Origin: a virus
Length of the DNA stretch: 64,000 nucleotides
Virus record (IMG/VR): IMGVR_UViG_3300043446_004613
Coordinates: 147,114 to 211,113 of that record
Strand: one strand, 5' to 3'
The notes below the pieces were generated by a model. That model did no database searches. It worked only from the letters and a program-made list of their open reading frames with translations, and had not been told where the DNA came from. The translations under genes and the position numbers were made by a program. Positions 57,929-64,000 of the stretch are shown here, piece after piece (within the stretch, counting starts at the first letter, position 1; each line of letters starts with the position of its first letter).

Positions 57929-58582
57929 TTAATCAGCGACGTAAGGTTCGATAGCCATAGCCCCCGGACGTTCGCAGAAGGCGTCACGCAGAGACTTGTC
58001 CGGGAACAGATAAAGCGCATAGCCTCCAAATCCGTCGCCCACGTACTTGTAGGCTAGGCTGCGGAAAGCGCTTGGCAGTGGCTCCATGCCATCGGACAGC
58101 TGGATGTTGTGGGTAAGGTTTATCGCCTCGGCCAGTTTGGTCAGGTTACCGGCAGCGACAGCGGCGACAGCTAGAGCGCTAGATTCAGCATGGGCGCTGA
58201 TAGGGGCGCGAGCAACTACTTCCAAGCAGTTTTTACCGGTGTGCCAGAGAGCCATTTTACCGGCCAGAAACGCAGCCTCTCGCTTTTCAATCAACGGTTG
58301 GGGCTTTAGCGGATCAAGTGACCAGACACACAGGCCAGTCTCTTCCAATATGCCAAAATCAGGCAGGAAGCAATCAGACCACGCAGAGGGATCAGCGTCC
58401 AAAAGCAAGCTCCGGGCGTAGGTATCAGCTAAACCAGAACGGTCAAGGTACGGCCAGTCATCCAGCGTCACTGTTGGACTGATCGCGCAGTTAACAACGA
58501 CCACGGATGTCGATGGGTAGACGTTCACCGGGAAACTGGACGGCCCGGCGAAATCAACACGTAATGGTACCTTGTCAGGCAT
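57929..58582 (-). CDS. GHMP-kinase-like protein
   Basis: 217 residues, shorter than typical (about 300). N-terminus MPDKVPLRVDFAGPSSF followed by VVVVNCAISPTVTLDDWPYL fits GHMP motif 1 ('pLRidfaGg....f....g.vvn.aI'). ARAPISAHAESSALAVAAVA fills the place of motif 2 ('PxxxGLGSSSAL'), with divergent residues in the phosphate loop. YVGDGFGGYALYLFPDKS matches motif 3 ('G.GfGG..l.l'). Such kinases phosphorylate sugars (for example heptose or fucose) in glycan-precursor pathways, which would fit the GT-rich genome. The altered motif 2 makes activity uncertain. Confidence 0.55.
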   Translation of the reverse strand: MPDKVPLRVDFAGPSSFPVNVYPSTSVVVVNCAISPTVTLDDWPYLDRSGLADTYARSLLLDADPSAWSDCFLPDFGILEETGLCVWSLDPLKPQPLIEKREAAFLAGKMALWHTGKNCLEVVARAPISAHAESSALAVAAVAAGNLTKLAEAINLTHNIQLSDGMEPLPSAFRSLAYKYVGDGFGGYALYLFPDKSLRDAFCERPGAMAIEPYVAD

Positions 58583-58595
58583 AGCCTAAATACAG

Positions 58596-59054
58596 TCAGG
58601 ATAGCTTGCCGCCACAGTGCGGGCAAACACAGAGGTTATGTCTTTTGTTCGCTGATTTTTGCGGTTCAGGTAATCCGAGCCACTTGGCAAGCTCCTTATG
58701 AGATTTCCAGCCATACCCCCGCGTCTTACTGCTCCAGTCTTTCTGATCAGCTTTAGTAACACGCAAACGTCCAGATTGGTACGCTTCCAGAGCTTCTTCG
58801 CGGCTATTGATATTGCAGTTGTTCAGCAGGTTTGCAAGCCTTACGCTAAAACCGTCTGTCCAGTGCGGGCCGCGATTTAGGCACTGTATGGCGTCTTTGT
58901 ATAGGTAGTTTGCCCTGCCTTCACATACACCCATTCTTTTGCCTATTTCCCTATAGGTCAGCCCTTGTTTGCGCAGCGTGTAGGCTGAGAAACGGCGCTC
59001 GCCTAAAAGCTCAACGGACGGAGCGCTAAGAGTTTCAAGTTGTTCGTCTTGCAT
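58596..59054 (-). CDS. Sigma-4/alpha-CTD-like HTH protein with zinc ribbon
   Basis: 152 residues. Residues about 20-60 (RFSAYTLRKQGLTYREIGKR, MGVCEGRANYLYKDAI) look like a sigma region 4-type HTH. Residues 70-100 (FSVRLANLLNNCNINSREEA, LEAYQSGRLRV) resemble the helix-hairpin pair of the RNA polymerase alpha C-terminal domain. The C-terminus has HNLCVCPHCGGKLS, a short zinc motif. The combination suggests a phage factor that acts on the host polymerase or DNA. Inference from pattern only. Confidence 0.55.
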   Translation of the reverse strand: MQDEQLETLSAPSVELLGERRFSAYTLRKQGLTYREIGKRMGVCEGRANYLYKDAIQCLNRGPHWTDGFSVRLANLLNNCNINSREEALEAYQSGRLRVTKADQKDWSSKTRGYGWKSHKELAKWLGLPEPQKSANKRHNLCVCPHCGGKLS

Positions 59055-59092
59055 ATCAATATTTTGAGGTGCCCTGTCAATACGTATTATCT

Positions 59093-59314
59093 CTATTGCT
59101 TGCGAAATACCTCTTCAAGATATTCGATGAGGTATTTCGCATACCCTAGAACAAAGGTGCGCCCTTCAAAGATGAATGTGTCGGCCTGCACTGCTTCGGC
59201 GGCTTTGTATGTACGCTTGAGCCGGGCAAGCATGTCCGGCGTAAAATTGATGGACTCCTGCGACTCCTGCGCTGGTTTCGGTTCCGAATTCACATGTTCG
59301 AGTAGACTTAGCAT
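59093..59314 (-). CDS. Small hypothetical protein
   Basis: 73 residues. Starts MLSLLEHVNSEPKPAQ; a helix (TPDMLARLKRTYKAAEAV), a short strand pair (ADTFIFEGRTFVLGYAKY) and a terminal helix (LIEYLEEVFRKQ). Acidic N-terminus. Typical of short early phage proteins; no family recognised. Six bases separate it from the gene upstream. Confidence 0.6.
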   Translation of the reverse strand: MLSLLEHVNSEPKPAQESQESINFTPDMLARLKRTYKAAEAVQADTFIFEGRTFVLGYAKYLIEYLEEVFRKQ

Positions 59315-59320
59315 ACGATT

Positions 59321-59593
59321 CTATTTCTTGTTGAGCCACGCGGAAACCTTTTCAGGTGATCCGTAGCAGTCCGTACGGACGTTGTTATGGATGAAAGTGA
59401 TCAACAAGCCAATCGCGTTCTGGGCGTCGCGATCGGCGCGGCCAAAAGCAGCAAACAGATCGTTGGATAAGATTGCCGTCAGAAAATGTCCGGGAGCAGA
59501 GTGGTGCTCGACATAGTCATAAAGGCTGGTGAGGATGTAACTGGGAATTGCCCGGTATTGGGGATCGTTTACGGCTTGTTCAAATGTAATCAT
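59321..59593 (-). CDS. Conserved small early phage protein
   Basis: 90 residues: DPQYRAIPSYILTSLYDYVE, HHSAPGHFLTAILSNDLFAA, FGRADRDAQNAIGLLITFIH. The pattern 'ipsyi..aL..Yve.g..pG.FLtavLsNDl..A..rAD......l' is shared by small proteins of many phages, with no known activity. It sits directly downstream of a strong promoter-like sequence and would be the first gene of an early minus-strand transcript running to 57929. Confidence 0.7.
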   Translation of the reverse strand: MITFEQAVNDPQYRAIPSYILTSLYDYVEHHSAPGHFLTAILSNDLFAAFGRADRDAQNAIGLLITFIHNNVRTDCYGSPEKVSAWLNKK

Positions 59594-59600
59594 GGCAATC

Positions 59601-59628
59601 AGTATAAAGACTTTAGTTTCTACGTCAA
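59601..59628 (-). promoter_or_regulatory. Sigma70-type promoter
   Basis: On the minus strand TTGACG (59628-59623) and TATACT (59606-59601) are separated by 16 bases, in an AT-rich region, 8 bases upstream of the ATG at 59593. Directly before the gene block 59593 to 57929. Confidence 0.65.
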
Positions 59629-59663
59629 CTTTAATTTTTAATATTATTTAGCAGACCATGCAG

Positions 59664-59729
59664 CGCTTTACGCGGGCGTCCCATTCATCAAACGAACAAG
59701 GATGTCGAGGTGTGCGCCCACGTAAAGCG
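59664..59729. repeat. Long-loop inverted repeat
   Basis: CGCTTTACGCGGGCG (59664-59678) and CGCCCACGTAAAGCG (59715-59729) pair over 15 bp with one mismatch, with a 36-base loop. It lies in the 147-base gap between two minus-strand genes. No T-run follows, so it may be a structured RNA, an RNase processing hairpin or a protein-binding site rather than a simple terminator. Confidence 0.6.
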
Positions 59730-59740
59730 GCAAAGGCTGT

Positions 59741-60775
59741 TTACACCGTGCCAAAGGCGTGCAGGCGCTCAATGGCGGTGACAAAGCTCATGAGAGCACC
59801 ATTGTTGAGGCGGAACGCTTTCTTATCGCCGTAATGATCACGCACTGTCTGCCAGCGGCGTGTATAGTCGTTGTGACCGGATACAAGGACGTAATCGACT
59901 TGCGGCAGTTTCGCATGCGGTTGATTTTCACCAAGAATGAGTTCGACGTTATAGCCGCGACCAAGACGTTGGGTGATGCGTGGAATTTCTTTGTCCGACG
60001 GCCCGAACACCAGAAAGCGCTTCAAGTTCTTCGGGGTGGCGGCGGGTGTAGCAACTACAGTCGCCGGGGCCGGTGCAGCAGGCATGCTGACCGTAGGAGC
60101 CGGTGTAGCAGGTGTAGCAGGTGCGGCATGCTCGACAGCAGTTTTCACTTCCTGCTTGGAAAGGAACACATTGACGCGCTCGACATTCTGGATCATCTGG
60201 TCGTAACCAGTGCGGAATTTATCCACGTCTTCGAGCGCCGTGAGCACGGAATCTTCGATACCATTGAGACGCTTACCGAAGTCGGACAGTGTATTTTTGA
60301 CGCTGAGTTCGATAGCCTTAAAGCTTTCATTTCCAGCATTTTGTTTTTCAACGACACGCGCTTCAAAAGCGGTCAATTCCGTAAGACTGGCAGCAAGCTG
60401 AGCCTTAAATTCTTCCAGCTTAGAGAGTTCTTCTTTCAAAAAGCTGCCCCGTGCGAAAAGCTCAGTCAATAGTGTGAGCGCCGGGATGTCTGACAGGGGA
60501 GAAACCGTAGGCAGTTCAGCCTCGGGCGCTGCAACTACAGGCTTAACCGGTTTTTCGTTTCCAGATGCGTCGAGGTTGAGAATCTCGAACAGCGGCTTCA
60601 GCTGAGTTAACCGGCCAATGTGAAAACGACGGCGTTCGGGGGCGATGTCATCCTGACAAACCATCACAACCTGCGTCCACGGCATTTCGGGCTTGGACTG
60701 TTTCATTTTCTTTGCCCGGTTGGCGATGCCTTTCCACTCGTCATCAGTCCAGACTATGTAGCTTCTTGTATCCAT
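59741..60775 (-). CDS. Myb-like N-terminus, coiled coil and DUF2325-like C-terminus
   Basis: 344 residues. Residues 5-40 (SYIVWTDDEWKGIANRAKKM) resemble a Myb/SANT helix set. Residues 95-210 form a long coiled coil (EELSKLEEFKAQLAASLTEL; FGKRLNGIEDSVLTALEDVD), followed by an Ala/Pro/Thr linker. The C-terminal 95 residues (FLVFGPSDKEIPRITQRLG; VDYVLVSGHNDYTRRWQTV; FRLNNGALMSFVTAI) follow the DUF2325 outline (a Rossmann-like fold with 'D.vlv...yvsH'). Function unknown. It could be an oligomeric sensor or DNA-associated protein. Confidence 0.6.
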   Translation of the reverse strand: MDTRSYIVWTDDEWKGIANRAKKMKQSKPEMPWTQVVMVCQDDIAPERRRFHIGRLTQLKPLFEILNLDASGNEKPVKPVVAAPEAELPTVSPLSDIPALTLLTELFARGSFLKEELSKLEEFKAQLAASLTELTAFEARVVEKQNAGNESFKAIELSVKNTLSDFGKRLNGIEDSVLTALEDVDKFRTGYDQMIQNVERVNVFLSKQEVKTAVEHAAPATPATPAPTVSMPAAPAPATVVATPAATPKNLKRFLVFGPSDKEIPRITQRLGRGYNVELILGENQPHAKLPQVDYVLVSGHNDYTRRWQTVRDHYGDKKAFRLNNGALMSFVTAIERLHAFGTV

Positions 60776-60793
60776 AATGTTTAGAGTTTTGAG

Positions 60794-61243
60794 TTAACGT
60801 TGGCAACCGCACCAGAAGACGGCGTCGGCGTTGTTATACGTGGCCCAGTGGGTTGCCTTGCCGCACTGGACACAGGGGCCAGCTTCCGCCGAGCGGAAGC
60901 CGAAATTAGTAGCGCCTAAGACGGTCATGGTTTGGCTATCTGGCTGATCTACAGGGACATCAATGATCTGCCTGATCCAAGGCCGGGCAGGAGACAGCAG
61001 CCATTCCTGACTTGATTTTACTTGTGACAACATCTTCAGTTGACCGGCAACGTTTGCGCTGGTTATGTCTGACAAGTTTCTGTTTTCCAGACGCTTAGTA
61101 AGAGCGTCACAGGTATCTTTTGTGAGGGTATAGGTCTTCACCTGCGCAGAAAGCATCCACGAGAAGGCAACAAGTTCCCGTTTTACGTCGCCGCAGTGCT
61201 CGCACTTGGGAGCCTCTAGTTCTTTTAAGCTCTTGATAATCAT
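60794..61243 (-). CDS. Zinc-ribbon protein, paralogue of 61256-61546
   Basis: 149 residues. Two possible zinc sites: an N-terminal CEHCGDVKRE and a C-terminal CVQCGKATHW...FWCGC. The middle is helical (TKRLENRNLSDITSANVAGQ). The C-terminal module (CxxCGxxTxW, then Trp-Cys-Gly-Cys) also ends the next gene, so a paralogous pair is likely. Thirteen bases separate the two genes. Role unknown; small zinc ribbons often act on host machinery. Confidence 0.65.
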   Translation of the reverse strand: MIIKSLKELEAPKCEHCGDVKRELVAFSWMLSAQVKTYTLTKDTCDALTKRLENRNLSDITSANVAGQLKMLSQVKSSQEWLLSPARPWIRQIIDVPVDQPDSQTMTVLGATNFGFRSAEAGPCVQCGKATHWATYNNADAVFWCGCQR

Positions 61244-61255
61244 AGATAAATAAGG

Positions 61256-61546
61256 TTAGTCGCAACCGCACCAGTACGCATGACGATCGACTACCTGTAT
61301 CCGCCAGTTGGTCGGCGTATTGCATTTCTCACACTTGCCGCGAACCGTGTGCCGAAAACCGGTGTGCGTCGAAGTTTGTTTGAGCATGGCCGTGTTCAGA
61401 TCGTCGCAGAGCCTTTGAACGGCAGTCAGATCAGTCCGGCGCGTTCCTTCAACCATGAGGTTGTCGGAATCCATGACCCAGTGCTCCTGTACCTTGTTCC
61501 AGCGAGGCTGCTCGGAGTAAACGCGATAGGGTGTTTGCTTGCTCAT
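61256..61546 (-). CDS. Zinc-ribbon protein, paralogue of 60794-61243
   Basis: 96 residues. N-terminus QTPYRVYSEQPRWNKVQEHW, then LTAVQRLCDDLNTAMLKQTS, and C-terminal CEKCNTPTNWRIQVVDRHAY followed by WCGCD. The CxxC...WCGC module matches that of its neighbour downstream. The start overlaps the stop of the alarmone-hydrolase-like gene (ATGA-type overlap), so they are co-transcribed. Confidence 0.65.
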   Translation of the reverse strand: MSKQTPYRVYSEQPRWNKVQEHWVMDSDNLMVEGTRRTDLTAVQRLCDDLNTAMLKQTSTHTGFRHTVRGKCEKCNTPTNWRIQVVDRHAYWCGCD

Positions 61547-61983
61547 TGTGCGCCTTTCGCTTTGATGCCTTCGAGGATGTACTTGGCCAGAGTGTACTTG
61601 TCGAGCAAGCTTCCGGGCGGCAAGTCGCTGGAATTGTGCTCAATGTCCTTGAGCTTCACTTCGAGCGTATCAGGATCACTGGCAGCCCGCAGGATAAAAT
61701 CAAGGTAAGGTTCATCAGGCTTCTTGGTCAGCAACAAGAGTTTATCAACAAGTTCGTCAGGCAAGAGTGTGCGCAAGCGCTCTTCGTCGTAGGCAACGTT
61801 GTCTTCCATCACGTCATGCAAGATAGCCAGCGGCTTGAGACGGTCGGGTACCATCATTGCAACCGCCATTGGGTGCATGATATACGGCTCTTCAGTTCTG
61901 TTGCGCTTTTGTGAACGATGCGCGGCGCTGGCAATGGTGACGGAAAGTTGAATTAAATCGGGGAGTTTGATTTCGATTTTCAT
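61543..61983 (-). CDS. (p)ppGpp hydrolase-like HD protein (SpoT/MESH1-type)
   Basis: 146 residues; ATG at 61983 (MKIEIKLPDLIQLS). Residues follow the HD_4 alarmone hydrolase: AAHRSQKRNRTEEPYIMHPM, then AILHDVMEDN (HDxxED metal box) and LEVKLKDIEHNSSDL (the D/N pair). The length fits small stand-alone hydrolases. Family members cut the 3'-pyrophosphate of (p)ppGpp; nucleotide choice cannot be read here. A phage enzyme of this type could block the stringent response or alarmone-based defence. It is one base from the next upstream gene. Confidence 0.7.
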   Translation of the reverse strand: MKIEIKLPDLIQLSVTIASAAHRSQKRNRTEEPYIMHPMAVAMMVPDRLKPLAILHDVMEDNVAYDEERLRTLLPDELVDKLLLLTKKPDEPYLDFILRAASDPDTLEVKLKDIEHNSSDLPPGSLLDKYTLAKYILEGIKAKGAQ

Positions 61984-61984
61984 G

Positions 61985-62248
61985 TTAAAAATGAGATACT
62001 TGGATTGTGCCGTTGAGTTTCTTTGCAGACTTCGGTGTACCATGCTGCCAGTGGCCAGCGGTACGTGCTTCGATCTCGGTCGGGAACCAGCGGGCTTGCT
62101 GGAGATCGTGGGATAGACCGACGGGAGGTAAATCACTCAAATAGAGTGGATTATTGGGATCACCACCGCCCCTGCGTTTACTCGCTTCGACGATGTAACC
62201 GAATTCGATGGATACGGTAGGCATAAACTCAGTTTTGATTGCTTTCAT
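61985..62248 (-). CDS. Small hypothetical protein
   Basis: 87 residues: MPTVSIEFGYIVEASKRRGG, LYLSDLPPVGLSHDLQQARW, FPTEIEARTAGHWQHGTP, ending in a basic strand. 'a.wF.t..eA...a' resembles short phage proteins that display a surface strand pair, but no family is clear. It is the first gene after the promoter-like element at 62265-62294. Confidence 0.55.
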   Translation of the reverse strand: MKAIKTEFMPTVSIEFGYIVEASKRRGGGDPNNPLYLSDLPPVGLSHDLQQARWFPTEIEARTAGHWQHGTPKSAKKLNGTIQVSHF

Positions 62249-62264
62249 GTTGAATCATGTGCTG

Positions 62265-62294
62265 ATACTAAAAGGAGTTGATTGTTACAGTCAA
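62265..62294 (-). promoter_or_regulatory. Promoter-like element
   Basis: On the minus strand TTGACT (62294-62289) and TAGTAT (62270-62265) are 18 bases apart, 16 bases upstream of the ATG at 62248. A short inverted repeat (GTTGA...TCAAC) overlaps the -35 box and could be an operator. Confidence 0.5.
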
Positions 62295-62316
62295 CATTTA
62301 TTTTTAGCATAGCACA

Positions 62317-62556
62317 TCACCAGAGCGGGACACTGGCTGAACGTGCCCAGCGTTTCCAATCGGTCAGTGAGCAGCGGCAGAACTTCGTCGAATTCTTCTT
62401 GCGCTTGTACACCACAGTAATCCCACGTGGATAGCGCTTCTCGAGGGCGACCACCATACGGGAATGGACACTGGTAACTCCGTGACGATTCCGCAATACG
62501 CGGGCAATACGATCACCGGGTTTGGGGACTTTGTTTGGTTTGCGTTTAATACTCAT
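62317..62556 (-). CDS. Small basic protein
   Basis: 79 residues starting at MSIKRKPNKVPKPGD. Very basic (many Arg/Lys): RIARVLRNRHGVTSVHSRMV, ALEKRYPRGITVVYKRKKNS, TDWKRWARSA. A small beta segment in the middle may form an SH3-like barrel. A nucleic-acid-binding or host-interacting role is likely, but none is identified. Ten bases downstream of the neighbouring gene's end. Confidence 0.55.
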   Translation of the reverse strand: MSIKRKPNKVPKPGDRIARVLRNRHGVTSVHSRMVVALEKRYPRGITVVYKRKKNSTKFCRCSLTDWKRWARSASVPLW

Positions 62557-62566
62557 ACTGTGCGAT

Positions 62567-62893
62567 TTAGTTGTCTGTTTCTTTTTCAGGATCGTCCTCG
62601 ATCTCAAGTTCAGCGGCGATGTCTTCCATGAGGCAGTTGCCATCGCAGTCGGCCCCGTCATAGTGAACGACGATTGCCGTGGCCTGCTCGACGTAGTTGG
62701 ACTCATTCGCCTTGGCGAGTAAGTCATAGGCCGCCTTGAGCAGCACACCTTGGCGCTGATACGCGGCGTCGATCCGTTTGGCTACTTCTTCAGCTACCGG
62801 CAGATGAATCGCTGTCACTCCGGCAAGTTCGTTGTACTCTTTGATGTGTTTCAGGACGGTATTGGCGACGTCCAGCGCTTTGGTAGAGGTCAT
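62567..62893 (-). CDS. Small acidic helical protein
   Basis: 108 residues starting MTSTKALDVANTVLKHIKEY (ATG at 62893). Helical through residues 5-60 (AEEVAKRIDAAYQRQGVLLK; AAYDLLAKANES), then a segment with VHYDGADCDGNCLMEDIAAE and a strongly acidic C-terminus (DDPEKETDN). Common small early phage protein pattern, without a function I can name. Confidence 0.6.
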   Translation of the reverse strand: MTSTKALDVANTVLKHIKEYNELAGVTAIHLPVAEEVAKRIDAAYQRQGVLLKAAYDLLAKANESNYVEQATAIVVHYDGADCDGNCLMEDIAAELEIEDDPEKETDN

Positions 62894-62894
62894 G

Positions 62895-63728
62895 CTAATT
62901 TTCTTGGGCGTAGTTCGTTTGGCTAAAGGGTTTGAAGGGTAATTCCGGCAACGGCATCCAGTGCGTGACGGATTGGGCGGACGGACTGCCGTCCATGAAG
63001 AATTCATCCAGTGTACCGACATAGCGGCCACGGACAGGTGTCTCCTGCCCCGGAATGGCGAGCAGGATCGGTTTATAGTCCATAGCTGTGCTGTGCAGCT
63101 TGGCCGGGACAGGGTGCTTTGCTACGGCGTGCCAGACAGGCAGTGGCAGGTTGTCCCGGAGCAGGTTACTGAACTCGATCAAGGCCCGAACCTGCAACGG
63201 TTCAAGGCTGTCGAGCGGGCCGTCGGTGAACGTGTGGGGGTAAGCGGCGTGGGTCAGGTCACCGTCCTCGCTCACATTCGGGCGTAGGCCGATCCATTTA
63301 GGGATAGCCAGTCCATTGAGTTCGGCGGCGAGCGCCTGCTCAGCGGCCTCTTTCCGGCGCTGATTGGCCTTGAAGCGGTCATTCTTGTCCTTCTCCTTCT
63401 GATGCGTGTTCAGCGCGTATTCGACCACCTTCGTGATTGTCTCCTCGGTCTGAAGGTGCAGGGTGACTGACCGCGCAGCGTACGGATTGTGGCAGGTGAT
63501 GATCGTGGCCATCCGGCGCGGTGTCAGGAGCAAACGCCGGACGAATTCGATTGTGTAGCGGAAACCTCCGGTGCGTTCGATGCAGACGAGAGAGCCGATC
63601 TTGTCCTCCGTTTGATTGCTGGTGCGCTTGAGGTAATGGACGTCCCAGCCTTGCTTATCGAAGGCGACCGTAAAGTCATTGATCCACTTCGTGCGTGTAT
63701 CGTTTACGATGTCTTGTTGTTCAGGCAT
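62895..63728 (-). CDS. Protein with DUF551-like C-terminal domain
   Basis: 277 residues. The N-terminal 110 residues have strands and a helix (GWDVHYLKRTSNQTED; RYTIEFVRRLLLTPRRMATI) followed by a charged helix (KEKDKNDRFKANQRRKEAAE). The last 55 residues, AMDYKPILLAIPGQETPVRG and QSVTHWMPLPELP, fit DUF551, a widespread small phage domain of unknown function ending in 'VTHWmplPe.P'. One base separates it from the gene downstream. Middle region unique. Confidence 0.65.
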   Translation of the reverse strand: MPEQQDIVNDTRTKWINDFTVAFDKQGWDVHYLKRTSNQTEDKIGSLVCIERTGGFRYTIEFVRRLLLTPRRMATIITCHNPYAARSVTLHLQTEETITKVVEYALNTHQKEKDKNDRFKANQRRKEAAEQALAAELNGLAIPKWIGLRPNVSEDGDLTHAAYPHTFTDGPLDSLEPLQVRALIEFSNLLRDNLPLPVWHAVAKHPVPAKLHSTAMDYKPILLAIPGQETPVRGRYVGTLDEFFMDGSPSAQSVTHWMPLPELPFKPFSQTNYAQEN

Positions 63729-63734
63729 AGAGAT

Positions 63735-64000
63735 TTAGTATTCGAGGCCCATGTCAGCGACCTTGCCGTCCGCCCAGTTCTGCGGGTCACGTTGACGCGC
63801 TTCATCAAAGCGCTTCTGATGGCAGGGACGCAGCTTGGGACGGATGGCATCGTAGTTCTCCGCCAAGAGTTTTTCTGCCAGCGCACGGCGAGCATTGCTG
63901 GCCGCGCAATAGGCAAGATAGGCTTCCTTCGACTTGGCTTGCAGAGCTTCAAGTTCGGTCAGGTCAAGGCCAGCGGCGCGAGCGGTTTCCTTGAACTCAC
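63735..64000 (-). CDS. Hypothetical protein (partial at right edge)
   Basis: The last 87 codons are visible and the gene continues beyond the window. Helical and Ala/Leu/Glu-rich (LDLTELEALQAKSKEAYL; ARRALAEKLLAENYDAI), then CHQKRFDEARQRDPQNWADG and a terminal MGLEY. Six bases lie between its stop and the next gene's start. No family recognised. Confidence 0.55.
   Translation of the reverse strand, partial: EFKETARAAGLDLTELEALQAKSKEAYLAYCAASNARRALAEKLLAENYDAIRPKLRPCHQKRFDEARQRDPQNWADGKVADMGLEY

Noticed and set aside
1-64000. CRISPR array, tRNA or rRNA genes, integrase and attachment sites
   Set aside because: No spaced repeat array, no cloverleaf-like sequence with a conserved T-arm, and no integrase or transposase gene was seen.

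Overview
The window is part of the genome of a large contractile-tailed bacteriophage (Caudoviricetes, myovirus morphology). A tail sheath, tail tube, portal, gp25-like wedge, gp5-like spike and gp26-like assembly chaperone are all recognisable. Coding is almost gapless (no gene-free stretch over about 130 bases), stop-start overlaps (ATGA/GTGA) are common, GC is near 50%, and no tRNA, rRNA, integrase or CRISPR array was seen. Structural genes are scattered and interleaved with replication and glycan genes, which suggests a jumbo-type phage. Glycosyltransferase families typical of LPS work (GT9, GT25) hint at a Gram-negative host; that is inference. The host cannot be named from the sequence. 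Layout: 1-8.2 kb holds tail and neck genes (hub, neck-like protein, sheath, tube). 8.2-10.2 kb holds a methyltransferase / glycosyltransferase / methyltransferase block. 10.2-16.1 kb holds a small virion protein, a 5'-3' exonuclease, a tail assembly chaperone with a likely frameshifted extension, the central spike, a tube-like baseplate protein and a degenerate M23-fold protein. 16.1-21.5 kb is a minus-strand cluster of six glycan genes. 21.5-30.4 kb mixes primase, a double GroES-like protein, a 1102-residue surface protein, a probable decoration protein and an SbcD/gp47-like nuclease. 30.5-38 kb holds portal, wedge, HU-like protein, a collagen-like fibre and a virion protein carrying a mini-intein. 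38-48.4 kb holds a GT9 enzyme, a UvsW-like helicase, a probable replication initiator with four 20-bp iterons inside its own gene, a 986-residue acidic protein and a 2H-phosphoesterase/zincin fusion. 48.4-56 kb holds a 2127-residue tail protein ending in a PhoD-type phosphodiesterase and a companion fibre. 56-64 kb is an early-type region of small genes, mostly on the minus strand: regulators, zinc ribbons, a GHMP-kinase-like protein and a (p)ppGpp-hydrolase-like HD protein. Genome-scale signals: the heptamer GTTCTTA lies 5-6 bases before the start codon of eight mainly non-structural genes (13 bases before a ninth), while GTAGTTA lies just before the starts of at least eight mainly structural genes. 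They look like two start-proximal promoter classes or another initiation signal. The palindrome TGTATACA occurs at least 17 times where about one is expected. The most notable systems are the lambda-like origin inside the initiator gene, the two motif classes, the intein in an Ig-domain virion protein, the PhoD enzyme on a tail protein, and likely counter-defence or host-takeover enzymes (2H phosphoesterase, alarmone hydrolase).
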